Shown here one piece after another: positions 33,427 to 44,530 of a stretch of DNA of 64,000 nucleotides. A program made the position numbers and the translations under genes. Position 1 is the stretch's first letter. Each line of letters starts with the position of its first letter. The notes beneath the pieces were generated by a model. It was not told the DNA's origin. It worked only from the letters and a program-made list of their open reading frames with translations, and searched no databases. Origin of the DNA: Viola odorata (lineage: Eukaryota; Streptophyta; Magnoliopsida; Malpighiales; Violaceae); NCBI GenBank assembly GCA_963691705.1, contig OY829542.1:43211105-43275104 (forward strand), in the 5' to 3' direction.

Positions 33427-36153
33427 TGTTGCTACCTGATTTTTGATTTTTTTCACGTCATATTTTCATATTTGTACGCTTATCGCATTTAATAACTAAT
33501 CTAGGTCAAATTTCTATCGATTCTTGGTCCTAGGCTAGTTTGTTTAATATTCCGTGTCATTTTGTGCCTTTTTAATTTTTTCGTATTTTTAACTGTCTTT
33601 TCGCTCGAACCTCTATCGTTCCTAAGCGATTTTCCTCGAACCATAGATCGAATACTTTATTTATTTAATTGACAATTACGTACTATTTTTCTCTTTCACG
33701 ACATCTAGTTTGGTTTCGTTCAATTTTTATCGTAAGGGCATTTATTTTGCGTTCGAACGTTTGACATTTTCAAATGAGAAAATAAATGCGTTAAATCGAA
33801 CTTTCTATTTATTCGCTATATAATATTTATTTCGTCTTATTTTTCTGCACCTTTTAGTCTTTTTGGTTCGAATTTATTTTCATTTCAAGCGAGTCTATAG
33901 CTCGAACCTACAATATCTTATTCCTGCCACAATTAATATGCATTAATGCATAAAATTGCAGCATCCATCTCAACCCTTGATCAACCTTTTGACTCCCTTT
34001 TAATCAAGATCAATGGGTCACCATTTTCCTTCAACCCTTACCATCACAATTAAAGCCCATTTAAGGTTGTTCATCATCACCCGCCCAACCGACTGCATCC
34101 TCATCATCACGAACCTCCCATCGCCGGACTTCTCACGCTCACCCGCCCTTGGTCCTCACACCCACCACGTCCACTCTTGCCTTGGCCTCCAAGTCCACTC
34201 GTGGCCTCCACCCCTATAAATAGAGCACCTCAAGCAACGAGAAAAGAGGGGCCAATTTCATGCTTTAGTCCCCCCTTTTTATTTCATGCTCTCTCCCTCT
34301 GCTACTTTCAATTCATTTAATTGTTTGCATTCCAATTATTTTTCTGGCTCTGTTTCAATAATTAATTTTTTCTGGTTTTGATTCAATTAATTATTCTTAT
34401 TGCTTTGAATCAATTACTGCTATTACTTTAAAATTAATTTCGCTTGAATTGCTTGCTGTTTAATTAGCTCAATTGCTCAAATTGATTTAATTGCTTAATT
34501 TCATTTTGTCAAATTTATCTACTGTTTTTATTTCATTTGCATTGCTGCTGGAATTTTTGTGCAGCTGCTGTCGTTGTTGGTCGGCTGGGGAAGAAGGATA
34601 CTGCGCTGTTGGTCCACTGCACTAATGCTGGTCCACTGCCATTGGTCATTGGAAGAAGATGACGTTGCGGTTCGCCGAAAGAAGATAACGCCGCTATGCT
34701 GTCGTATCCGCTGCTGTCTCTGCTGCCGTGCTCCGCTGTCTCTGCCGCCGTGCTCCGCTGTTGGTCTGTCGTTGGAGTGACGCTGCTAGAGGTTGAAGAA
34801 GGTGAACAGTGTAAGAGGGAAGGAGCCATGGGCTTGGTTTTTAAATTTGGTTTGGTTTGGTTGATGGGCCAAGGAATATGCTTGGGCCCAAGCGGGAAAG
34901 GAAGAGAAGAGGGTTGGCACTGTGCGCCAAGCCCAAGCAAAAAGGAAGCTGGGCCGTGCAGGCCTAGGCGTGAAGAGGAAAAAGGGCTTGGCCCTTGGGC
35001 TGGGCTGGGCTGGTCTTGGGCCAACTGTGGGGCCCAGTTTCCCGGCCCACCGTAAGTATTTTTGTACCGATTTATCATATGCTTAATGTTTAATTAATTA
35101 TTTTTCACATGCTTTTAATTGTTTAATTAATTATTCATATTCTTTTAATTGTCAAATTAATTGTTTTACTTTCTTTTAATTATTAATCATTTTATTTATT
35201 TGCTTAATATTTATTTTACTCGTACTAATAATCTCAATTTGTAGGGTAAAATTTAAAGTCTTCACTCGCAAGTACACTTCCTACGTCTCTTTTATTTATT
35301 TAATATTTTCCACAAATATTATTCGTATGTCTGCTATTTAGGAATGTTAAAAACTCATATCGTAATCGTATGCATGACATTTAGAATTGTTAGAAATTAA
35401 AATTAACGCACATGTATACGTGTTTAAATCACTTGTTTTTTATACTATGAAATTAACTGTTATGCATTGATACATGTGTATGGTGGCTTCGATCCCACAC
35501 GGTTTATTGGCATTCATTAAAGTGGTATCGTGCTAGCTTTATCCATGATAGATCATGTAGTAATTAATTAATCATGCATGGCCCGATGATGATAAAGAGG
35601 GCTCTCGCTTTAGTAAAAAAACCAACGATTAATCAGTCCCGACCAATCCCGACCAGAAAGGATTAATCAGTCCCGAATGGTCCCTATCGGAAATAACAAA
35701 AATGCTAAAGCTGTGAATACCTCTGAAGGCCCATAAACAATCGGAAAGTGGCCCAATTTTCTTAACAGGATTTCGGCTGACACTCTACGATCGTTTACCC
35801 TGTAAATGATTGGAAAGTGGCCCGATTCCGTGCGCGGGATTGGTTGACATGCTGCGATTATTTACTCATTTTCATGTTAAAAATGTTTTCCAAACACCCT
35901 TTTACTGGTAACCTTTTAAGGATGTGACTCGGGTGCCTAACACCTTCCCGAGTCCATAATATGACCTCGAACCGTTGTTCTTTGGTTTAGACCTATATGT
36001 GCCTTAGTTTTATTTTTTTGATGTCATGACGATTAGGTTCCCTAAACCTAGATAAATAGGGTGGCGACTTCATTGCATTATGTGAAGCATCTATTTATGC
36101 TTAGCATCCGTCCCGAACCATTTCGCAGTAAAAACCAAAATGGGGGTGCAACA
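33427..36153 (+). repeat. 3' LTR of element B
   Basis: 2,727 bases from TGTTGCTACC to GGGGGTGCAACA. TATA box TATAAATAG at 34215-34223. A stretch rich in AATTA and TTTGATT words follows (34300-34550). A G/C-rich part with TGGGCC words (34860-35050) parallels element A. The last 270 bases hold the U5 phrases shared with A (ACCTTTTAAGGATGTGACTC, GGGTGCCTAACACCTTCCCG). Open frames at 34533-35078 are composition effects. Confidence 0.85.
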
Positions 36154-37195
36154 CATGGCTATGTTTACCCTCAAGCAACTGGTGTCTATTCTTCAAAAAG
36201 ATACGGAAAATCTTAACCGGTATTATGAGCACTTCAAAAAGATGCAAGCGTTATGCCCTTCCCACAACCTCACTGAGCATGCCCTCATCCAATATTTTTG
36301 TGAAGGTTTGTGGGCATATGACAAAGCACTACTTAACGCAACTAGAGGCGGTTCTTTATGTGCTCTCACTCCAGCTGCTGCTAAAGCTACCATCGAGCTC
36401 ATGGCGAAGAATGCTACCCCTGCTACTAACAGCACCAATGATCAAGGAGCTCAAGTGGCTGCAATGCAAAACCAATTAACAACTATCTCGGGCATGCTTC
36501 AGAATATGGCGGCATCCCAACCCATTCAAGTTAAGGCATGCCAGATATACAATTTCTCAGATCATCCCACGGATGCGTGTCCTTTCATACTAGATGAAAT
36601 CGTCATAAATACGGTAGGAGTCCAAGTGAATGCTATGGGAAATTATAATCAAGCCCCATACAGCCAGAACTATAACCAACCATAGAGACAACCGAATCCA
36701 GGTTGGGTTAACAACTCCCAACAATCCGGCCCTAGCGGACAGCCACAACAAAATCAGTATGGTAACCACCCTCCACCTCCCAGCATGCAACATTTCAAGC
36801 CCAGACCTACTTACAATCAATACCAACGTCAACCCCCTCAAGATCAGACCTTCATAGCACTACCAAATCATGCCCCCGATCAGCAAAATACGATCGAAGA
36901 ACTTGTGAAGAATATGAGTCAAATGATGGCAAAGATGAAGGAGTTGAAAGATCAGGGAAGGTTTCTTGCGCAAACAGAAAACAATCCAAAACACAATGTC
37001 TGTGTTGTCACTCTTCGAAGTGGCACGACCTTGACTCCTCCGACACATCCTGCCCTCGACATTGAAAACTCTCCAGAATCAGACCTTAAGCCTAGGACAA
37101 AAAGTCCGAAAAAGCCAAGACTTGAAGAGGTTATGGAAGATCGAATTCGCTCTCTAAGAGGATCTCCACGGAATGATCCAAACCCACCTGAGTAA
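36154..37195 (+). pseudogene. gag: gag and gag-PR linker of element D
   Basis: The frame enters from B's LTR and reads LVSILQKDTENLNRYYEHFK, CPSHNLTEHALIQYFCEGL, ATRGGSLCALTPAAAKATIE, then MQNQLTTISGMLQNMAASQP, and a poor Cys/His part (KACQIYNFSDHPTDACPF) in the place of the zinc knuckle. A TAG at 36683-36685 interrupts. The frame continues unchanged in a Pro/Gln-rich stretch to NPKHNVCVVTLRSGT and ends with TAA at 37195. In the intact element this is the capsid-nucleocapsid protein. The N-terminal half is missing. Confidence 0.8.
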
Positions 37196-37199
37196 AACA

Positions 37200-37874
37200 C
37201 AGGAGTACATCCATAAGATTCTTGAACCCATGTTTCCTCAACGGTTGGTTAAATCGAAGAAAGAAACGAAGGATCGCGAGATCTTCGGCATGTTCAGCAA
37301 GGTGATCGTTAACATTCCACTCCTATAGGCAGTCAAGAACGTGCCTAGATATACCAAATTCCTGAAACAATTGTGCACAAATAAATTCAAGTTAGCCGGC
37401 GTCAACAAAATAAGTGTAGGGATTAATGTTTCAGCCCACATCCAGTGGCAGATTCGTCCCAAATGCAAAGATCAAGGGATGTTTATTATCCCATGCAAGA
37501 GTGGCACGGTCAATATTGGAAAGGCCATGTGCGACTTAGGAGCAGGAATCAATGTCATGCCCTTGACAATCTACAATTGTCTTGGCCTCGAACCTCTGAA
37601 ACCCACCAATCTAGCAATCCAACTTGTTGACCGCTCAATTGTCTACCCCGAAGGTGTTATTAAGGATGTTCTGGTCCAAGTGGGTGAATTCCTATTTCCA
37701 GCGGACTTCTACGTCATCGCCATGGAAAATACAAATTCTACAAAGTCATCAGATGTACTTCTAGGACGACCTATCCTAGCCACAGCCAGAGCCAAGATTG
37801 ACGTTCATGATGCAACCATCTCCCTTGAATTTGATGGCGAGATCATCAAATTTAGCATGATAGAATCCATGTGA
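37200..37874 (+). pseudogene. protease region of element D
   Basis: Read in a frame shifted from gag: DREIFGMFSKVIVNIPLL, TAG at 37327-37329, AVKNVPRYTKFLKQLCTNKF, KCKDQGMFIIPCKSG, then IGKAMCDLGAGINVMPLTIY, IQLVDRSIVYPEGVIKDVLV, SSDVLLGRPILATARAKID. Retropepsin with DLGA in the active site (the usual Ser or Thr is Leu, as in C). It ends at a TGA (37872-37874), after which the frame continues into the RT linker. Confidence 0.8.
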
Positions 37875-38985
37875 TACCCATCTGAATTTTCTAGTGTCAA
37901 TTACGTTGATTTAATTGACCCTTTTGTTGATGAAATTGCGGAATTAAACTCTGCTGGCCCTTTACAATATGCCATTGACAGGAGTATCACACCACCTGAA
38001 TTGGAAGTCGTGGCCTCGACGCTTGTCGCTCCCCCAGAATTGCACTCAGTTATAGCAGCCCTAGAGGAATGCGTCATTGTTCCATATGACCTCCGAGTCA
38101 TATCTCCCGAATGTCTAGACCATATTAAGTTGTCACCTTCAATCGAACAGGCTCCTGCCCTCGACCTGAAGCCTTTGCCCTCTCATCTCAAGTATACTTA
38201 CTTAGGCGCCAATAATTCTCTCCCTGTTATCATCTCCAACAAGCTTAACGATTCTAAGGAGATCAAGCTGACCTCCTTATTGAAAGAATTCAAACAAGTC
38301 ATCGGGTAGACTATCGATGATATCAAGGGCTTGTCATAGTCCTTGTGCACGCATCGAATCCATATAGAGGATACTAGTAAAATGGTCCGACAACCTCAAC
38401 GCAGACTAAATCCGCCTATGATGGAGGTGGTCAAGAAGGAGATATTGAAGTTGTTAGATGCGGGAGTCATCTATCCCATTTCAAATAACCCCTAGGTAAG
38501 TCCCATTCAAGTCGTACCCAAGAAAATCGGTATCACCATTACCTTTGGGCAAGACGGTGAATCTATTCCTACGAGAATTCAGAACGGTTGGCGAGTTTGT
38601 ATTGGTTATCACCGTTTGAATGCAGCTACAAGAAAAGATCATTTTCCTCTCCCGTTTATAGACCAGATGTTAGAGCATCTCGTGGGCAAAACCCATTATT
38701 GTTGCCTGGATGGGTATTCTGGGTTCCATCAGATTCCTGCTGCCCCCGAAGACCAAGAAAAGACTACTTTCACATGCCCCTTTGGCACCTTTGCCTATCG
38801 ATGCATGCCCTTCGGCCTCTGTAATGCCCCCGCTACGTTTCAACCCTGCATGGTGAGCATCTTCTCAAAACGTTTTGAAGATGGTATTGAAGTCTTTATG
38901 GATGACTTCACAGTTTATGGAAACTCCTTTTCGGAATGCATGTCTAATCTGAAAAATACCTACAACGATGCATCGAGACCAACCT
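37875..38985 (+). pseudogene. reverse transcriptase of element D
   Basis: The linker LPSHLKYTYLGANNSLPVII is followed by fingers and palm: PPMMEVVKKEILKLLDAGVI, NGWRVCIGYHRLNAATRKDH, CLDGYSGFHQIPAAPEDQEK, FAYRCMPFGLCNAPATFQ, and the catalytic box VFMDDF at 38892-38909. TAG stops at 38307-38309, 38337-38339 and 38493-38495; the first and third stand where element C keeps Trp. A frame slip near 38960-38985 leads into the thumb. The enzyme would copy the RNA into DNA. Confidence 0.85.
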
Positions 38986-39755
38986 AGTTTTGAATTTTGA
39001 GAAATGCCATTTCATGGTAGATCGAGGGCTCATCCTCGGTCACATAGTGTCCAGCAAAGGAATAGAGGTGGATAGAGCGAAGATCGAAGTGATCGAGACC
39101 TTACCTTATCCTGTTGCGTCCGCGACATGCGTTCTTTTCTTGGGCACGCGGGATTCTATCGAAGACTTCTCAAAAATCGCTCAGCCTATGTATCGTTTAT
39201 TGCAAAAAGATGTTGATTTCCACTTCAATGAAAACTTCCAAGCTGCTTTTAATTCTCTCAAGAACAAGCTTATCTCTGCGCCTATAATTCGTACCCCCGA
39301 TTGGTCCCTCCCTTTCGAGATTATGTGTGACGCAAGCAACCAAGCATTAGGAGTTGTCCTGGGCCAGAAAAAGGAGAAAGAGACTTATGTCATCTATTAT
39401 GCCTCCAAGTTGCTGGACCCCGCATAGCAGAACTAGCACAGAGAAGGAGCTCCTAGCAATTGTCTATTCATTGGAGAAGTTCAGGCAGTATCTCCTTGGC
39501 ACGAAAGTCATCATCTACTCAAACCATTTTGCCCTCAAATGTTTACTCAAGAAAGCTGATGCAAAGCCCCGACTCATCCGTTGGATTTTATTACTTCAAG
39601 AATTCGACATCGTGATCAAAGACAAAAAAGGCTCCGAAAATTCAGTAGCTGATCACTTGAGCAGACTTCAAACTCAAGAAGATGATTCACTTTTCCCCAT
39701 CATGGATACCTTCCCAGATGAGCGCCTATGTCTTGCCCACGCCGTCCACTTTCCA
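38986..39755 (+). pseudogene. RT thumb and RNase H of element D
   Basis: NFEKCHFMVDRGLILGHIVS, KIEVIETLPYPVASA (connection), FSKIAQPMYRLLQKDVDFHF, IMCDASNQALGVVLGQKK (first catalytic Asp of RNase H), then a slip and stops near 39424-39440, then STEKELLAIVYSLEKFRQYL (catalytic Glu), IYSNHFALKCLL (the usual Asp of the SDH motif is Asn), and ENSVADHLSRL. RNase H removes the RNA strand. A TAG at 39756-39758 ends this stretch. Confidence 0.8.
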
Positions 39756-39758
39756 TAG

Positions 39759-41051
39759 TTTTTTGACATCGCCAACTTCTATTCTACTAGCGCCTACCCT
39801 GCCGATGCCTCTCCCTCCGAACGTAACCGAATTAAAAGACAGTCCAAGTACTACATTTGGGATAGCCCATATTTATGGAAACATTGTTCAGACCAAGTCA
39901 TTCGTTGCTGTGTAACTTTGGATGAGGTGCCCTTGATCCTGAAATTCTGCCATTCATCGACAGAAGGAGGTCATTTCGCTTCTAAGAAGACCGCCCTCAA
40001 TGTTTTAGAGGTGGGTTTATATTGGTCGTCTATCTTCAAGGATTGTTATCTCTTTTGTGCTTCGTGCCCTCGATGCCAAGTAACAGGCAATATTGGAGCA
40101 AGGAACCAGATGCCCCTGACTAGTATTATCTCATGCGAAATTTTTGATATCTAGGGTATTGATTTCATGAGACCCTTCCTGAATTCATTCGGCAACATCT
40201 ACATTCTTCTTATTATAGACTACGCCTCCAAGTGGATCGAAGCTAAGGCAACTCGAACTGATGATTCTAAAGTGGTAGTGAACTTCTTACGCACTCATAT
40301 CTTCAATAGATTCGGTACGCCTCGTGCCCTCATAAGTGATCATGGAACTCACTTTTGTAACCGTGTTGTGACCTCCCTCCTAGCCAAATATGGGGTCCAT
40401 TACAAAGTTTCTACAGCTTATCACCCCCAAACAAACGGTCAAGTGGAAGTTTCAAACCGTGAGATCAAGTCTATACTCGAGAAAACGGTCAACCAATCTC
40501 GCAAAGATTAGGGTTTGAAGTTAGATGGCGCCCTTTGGGCCTATCGAACTGCTTTCAAGACCCCGATAGGGATGACACCCTACAGACTCGTTTATGGGAA
40601 ACCATGCCACTTACTTGTTGAGCTAGAGCACAAAGCTTTTTGGGCAATCCGGAAGGTTAACACAGATCTTAGGCATGCTGGTAACCACCGTCGTCTTCAG
40701 ATCCAGGAATTGGAAGAACTTAGGGACGATGCCTACGAAAATGCTTTGATCTACAAGGGCAAGATAAAGGCCCATCACGATAAGCAACTCCGTCCCAAAT
40801 CTTTTCTTGTTGTCCAGAAAGTATTATTGTACAACTCTCATCTTCACCTTTTTGTAGGGAAACTGAAATCTAAATGGACAGGACCCTACGTAGTCAAGGA
40901 AAGTTTTGACTGTGGGACCATTGAGATACAACACCTGGAAATAGGGGATAATTTTAAAGTGAATGGTCACAGGTTGAAACCATTCTACGATGGATTCAAG
41001 CCCTCGACAGTGGAGGAAATGGCGGTGGAACACCCACCCGTCGTGCCCTAG
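39759..41051 (+). pseudogene. integrase of element D
   Basis: Single frame with two TAG stops (40152-40154 and 40509-40511), both at positions where a relative has Trp or a Trp codon change. The HHCC zinc finger is CHSSTEGGH...FCASCPRC. Core: GIDFMRPF (first Asp), [13 protein letters not shown] (second Asp), [20 protein letters not shown] (Glu). C-terminal: [32 protein letters not shown]. It ends TAG at 41049-41051, 12 bases before hairpin H1. It would insert the cDNA. Confidence 0.85.
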
Positions 41052-41063
41052 ATGAGCAGTTCG

Positions 41064-41111
41064 CGTCTTGGCCTCGACGTTAAAAGAGACCATGGTTGGA
41101 AGGCATTCCAA
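41064..41111 (+). other. double hairpin H1/H2 of element D
   Basis: H1 (41064-41079) keeps CGTC and GACG around TTGGCCTC. H2 (41096-41111) is TTGGAA GGCA TTCCAA: loop GGCA kept, while two stem pairs differ from the GTGGG/CCCAC version in a compensated way. Confidence 0.65.
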
Positions 41112-41559
41112 ATGTCGTTCCATTCTTTCCTCTCTCTTTTTTGTCTTATATTTAATTCCAGAACTTTTTTCTTTTTTATTTTATTTTCCCTTTATTAGTT
41201 AGGATTTTCTTTCTTATTTTTATCCTCTGATCTCTCTCCTTTCCCTTTCCTAGTTGATTTTATTCTCTCTTTTTGTCTTTATCCCTTCTAACCACCCTCT
41301 TTTTAAAAATCTAAAAGGTAGTCGGTTGAGATATGCCTGGACCGTTGCGCTCTCGCTCCTGGTTCCAAGACGCCACATCAGCCCAACTAGACAAAAAGCA
41401 GCTCTAATTAATTTGGTTGTCAGACGCCAACCGCTTTTCAGCATGCTCTCCTTCGTCTTCTACCATCTCTCCTCCAACTATTCTCCGCATCCCTCTCACA
41501 AGCATCCAAACACTCCTCTTCCATCACCATCAACGAAATCACATCTCTCACTCTTCCCC
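41112..41559 (+). other. spacer between pol and ORF-1 of element D
   Basis: Pyrimidine-rich, no gene. The TTTCCCTTTCCTAG at about 41239-41252 could be a splice acceptor in the position of those in A, B and E, but it is weaker. Confidence 0.35.
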
Positions 41560-42513
41560 ATGACTATCAAGCAAGTAGGCCACAAACGCAAGGTCCTTGA
41601 ACCAGAAGGCCCTGGCTCCTCATCCTCGACCACGAAAGACTCCGCCCAGAGATCTCTTAGCCTTGGTCCCGACACAGAGAAACCATCATCTCCAGCCCTC
41701 CCTCCGGTCACCGACCCAGTACCAAGCTCAGCCGTCACTAACCCATCAGACGACGAGCTAGAGGTCACCGACTCAGTTCCAGCAACGTCAACAATGACTA
41801 GATCTGGTCGTGTGTCCAGAAAGCCACCAGGGACCGCCACCACGCCCAAAAATCCTAAGCAAGAAAAGCCCTCGTCGGCTACCAAGAAAAAGCTCATGAT
41901 GGAGGAAGTGCTAAAGAAAGTTCTCGTGTCCGAATCTGACCATGAGGAGAATCAAACGCCGGTCGGAGTAGAAGAAGAAGAGGTCAAATAGACCGCCGCT
42001 AGCGAAGACGAGGAATCCGGTGAGAATGTGGTTGCGGGAGAAGAAGAAGATTTAGAGCGAGAAAGAGCTGAGAAAGAGGCGGCTAAAAAAGGCGAAGCTG
42101 AGAAGAAAAGAAAAGAGAAGGACGCCGCAGCGAAAAAGACGGCTGCAAAAGGGAAATCCAAGACTCCGGCCAGAGTGGAGCAGCCAGCCGAACCGGAAAT
42201 GCCAGTAGATAGGAAGAGGAAGGTCACATCTTCCTCCAAGATCCAGAGTAAGCCCACGACGTCGAAGAAGGCTCGTCGAGGGCAGGATGAAGATTCAGAC
42301 ATCGAGGGCACGACACTAGCCCCCACTTCCACCCCTCGAACCACTTTGACCCAGGTGATTTCTGACCTTTCTAATCCTCATGCCTGGTTGAATTTTAATG
42401 ATAAACCCTCTTTAGATAGGTTGCATGCTTTGAACTCTAGAGGCGTTAGCCTATGCGCGCGCCTAGATCTAGATTTTTTTAGGAAAATGGGACTACGCAT
42501 ATTTTTAGTGTAG
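41560..42513 (+). pseudogene. ATHILA ORF-1-like gene of element D, truncated
   Basis: ATG at 41560 (MTIKQVGHKRK). The first 200 codons are Ser/Thr/Pro-rich, then acidic, then Lys/Glu/Ala-rich (KRKEKDAAAKKTAAKGKSK), with a nuclear-localisation-like Lys/Arg content. One TAG at 41989-41991 interrupts an otherwise continuous frame. Residues near the end (LSNPHAWLNFNDKPSLDRL, ARLDLDFFRKMGL) match the beginning of the conserved ORF-1 domain in element E (LNGWLDFDDKFQLDRL, ARLDFELLDRMGI). The rest of the domain is deleted. The function of these so-called envelope-like proteins in plants is unproven. Naming the upstream ORF start at 41254 is not justified; no ATG context or relative supports it. Confidence 0.65.
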
Positions 42514-42620
42514 GTTTTTCACCTTTATTTTAGCCTTTTCCAGGGCATAATACTTCTGATTTGCCCCTTTTCCCATCTTTATCATAGATCAGTGCCTAAA
42601 AAAAGAAAAGAGCGAAAGCA
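42514..42620 (+). other. short 3' remnant and polypurine tract of element D
   Basis: About 100 bases remain between the truncated ORF-1 and the LTR; other elements have more than 1 kb. A purine run (AAAAAAAGAAAAGAGCGAAA, about 42599-42618) directly before 42621 is the best polypurine tract candidate. Confidence 0.45.
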
Positions 42621-44089
42621 TGCGGTTTTGGAAGGATTTCTTGGACTTCTAAGCATCAAGGCCTAAAATAGTAGAGTGTCGTCGTGCCCTCGACGCTAAC
42701 CAGACCAGTGAGCAGTCTCGTGCCCCTGACACATCCGCATCAGATCAAGATCGAAAGCCAAAGAGAGGAATCTCCGAAGATTCGCATGGAATTCCTTCCT
42801 TACGTTTCTAGAAGATGTCAGGCGCTTCCATAAGATTCGAGAATATTCCCTCTAAGGGCGTGTCCTTCCCATGTGTTGTCACCCTCTCCATGTGCTGACA
42901 CTCTTTCCTTAGCTGTATTTTGTCCCTTAGCTAGTTTTTAGGCTATTTAAGCTTAGTTTTAGGGTTTTTGTAAGGACGGCTGATCCTAGACACACTCTCC
43001 CCTTTTACCTAAATTTTAGGGATTCTCTCTCTCTCTCTTTCAGCAACACAGTCAGCTTGTAAAGGAAGAAAGCATTGAATTCCCCACCGATTTATTCTAA
43101 TACATTTCCCCTTCTATTTTCTTTAACCTTGTTTGTGTTATTTTCCATTTCTACTTGCTGTTTGTATTTAATTATGAGTAGATAAGTTCCCACCTTCTTA
43201 TTAAAGGGTGTTTCAAGGGTTACAAGGATTGGTTAAGAGGCCTAAACGTACTTAATACACTCTTATTGCCATATTCGGTTATTTATCATTTTCTTGCCAT
43301 GCTCATTTAGAAATGTTAAGAGCCTGATCAACTATTAGTGTTTCTGTGTGGGTACTGTCATCCTAACAGCGATAACGCCAACGTGAGGTTTTTAGGAGTA
43401 GTAGACACCTAGTAGGGACATCACGAGAGGTCCTTCTTCTAGGGGTAAATAGTCGGTTAGGGTTGTGCCGCGACCTTGATACACTGAGACGTCACGCCCT
43501 AGATCTATCTTGCCTCCACTTCATGGGCGTTTTGAGTATTGCCTCCCCGTATTCGTGCCTCGGGAGACGGAAAAATGTCAAGGTCACCTCATATATGAAA
43601 ACGGGGGGTGGCTTTTCTTAAGAAGGTAAGCAGGGGGTTTTTAGTGAAAACTTGGTCCCAATAGCAAGTCTATGGCATGAGTTTGGAATATCTTTGTGCC
43701 AATGATTAACTGAACTGAAATGCAACCTAAGAACACCTTTTGCTAAGATCTCCTCTCATTTGGATTAATATCTCTTGTACAGCTTTTCTTGTTATCTTGC
43801 CCTTGAACTGCTTTTAGTTATCTTGCCCTTGATTGTTCTTTCCTTTCATGCCCTTGAATGCTTATTACTTTCATGATTTTAATTGTGTTTAACTAGTCGT
43901 GTTGTTATCTATCACTCTAAGGTTGATCTTTTAGATCAATCGACCAACCCCCCCCCCATTTAAGTTACTGTTTCATTTGGCTGCATTTACTCATTGCATA
44001 CATCTTCTAGTGAAACCTTTATCCTTCAATCTCTGTGGTTCGACCCTATCTTGCCCTTTATGCATTTTAAACTGTGAAAATAGGCATCA
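42621..44089 (+). repeat. 3' LTR of element D
   Basis: Likely TGCGGTTTTGG to ...TAGGCATCA; limits are inferred because the 5' partner is missing. It contains a TATTTAAG TATA-like box near 42953 and the R/U5 landmarks of Athila LTRs (AACGTGAGGTTT, GTAGACACCTAG, GACCTTGATACACTGAGACG, AAGGTAAGCAGGGGG). Confidence 0.6.
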
Positions 44090-44530
44090 GGAAAATAGTA
44101 TATTTGAATGACGATCATGCGCACTCAGAAACCCTACGCGGTGTGAACAAAGGGCCTTGGGCCATCAGGCGTTTGGCTCGTCCAAATGCTTCCAAATTTG
44201 GGCCAATGTTAGAGGGCATGTGAGATGGGCCTGTGATAAGTTGAACACTATTTGGGGATGTGTTCTGCCCTGGGTTGGCTCGGACATCAATTCCTTGCGC
44301 GCTCGGCGGGCTCACTAGCGCGGGCCTATCCAAGTGTTGTGTTATTGCTTCGAATGTCTCCTTCAGCTCTAGTGGTTTCATGCAGAGGTCTTGGACTTGT
44401 GGTAACCTCACTTGGTTACCCACAACTTCAATGGTTGCGCCATGGCGTCTTCGTGGTCTGTGGGGCACATAGGTGGGCTCATATATCGGGCCCCCCGTGG
44501 GACCTAATAGGCCTGGGAACGCATCAACGC
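44090..44530 (-). other. unidentified segment with a minus-strand open frame
   Basis: The minus strand is open for about 140 codons across this segment (PTGGPIYEPTYVPHRPRRR, GATIEVVGNQVRLPQVQDL, ETFEAITQHLDRPA, GRAKRLMAQGPLF), ending TGA near 44115. Composition is coding-like and Pro-rich. The nominal start at 44576 lies in element E and is not real. I do not recognise it; it may be an end piece of a gag or another repeat trapped between D and E. Confidence 0.35.

Larger units (their letters stand above)
21012..36153 (+). mobile_element. element B: Tat-like LTR element without gag or pol, 5'-truncated and carrying insertion F
   Basis: Plus-strand relative of element A. The order is a 5' LTR remnant (21012-21172), tRNA-Arg-like primer site, leader, 38-base array, H1/H2, splice-acceptor-like site, H3, block N, four larger arrays, polypurine tract (33408-33426) and a full 3' LTR (33427-36153). 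Without F (25693-33107 plus the GATAG duplication) the internal part is about 4.8 kb. It has no coding remnant of gag or pol and no equivalent of A's ORF. B was inserted in element D, whose gag continues at 36154. The deletion that removed most of its 5' LTR also removed the start of D and the end of C. Confidence 0.8.
36154..44089 (+). mobile_element. element D: Athila-type retrotransposon, 5' end missing, decayed
   Basis: From gag (interrupted on the left by element B) through linker, PR, RT, RNase H, integrase, H1/H2 region, ORF-1 and a 3' LTR. All enzyme domains are recognisable, but about ten in-frame stops and two or three frame slips disable it. Most of the stops replace Trp, Gln or Arg codons. 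The 5' LTR and gag start were lost with the C/B deletion. Confidence 0.85.

Noticed and set aside
34533..35078. 181-codon minus-strand frame in the B LTR, and plus-strand frames opposite
   Set aside because: It lies wholly in an LTR. The G/C-rich composition leaves several frames open at once, and the ends do not correspond to any relative in element A.
41254..41559. Extended N-terminus for D's ORF-1
   Set aside because: The frame is open by chance; similarity to E's ORF-1 begins at the ATG at 41560.
41496..41897. 133-codon minus-strand frame
   Set aside because: Antisense shadow of the Ser/Pro-rich part of ORF-1 in element D.
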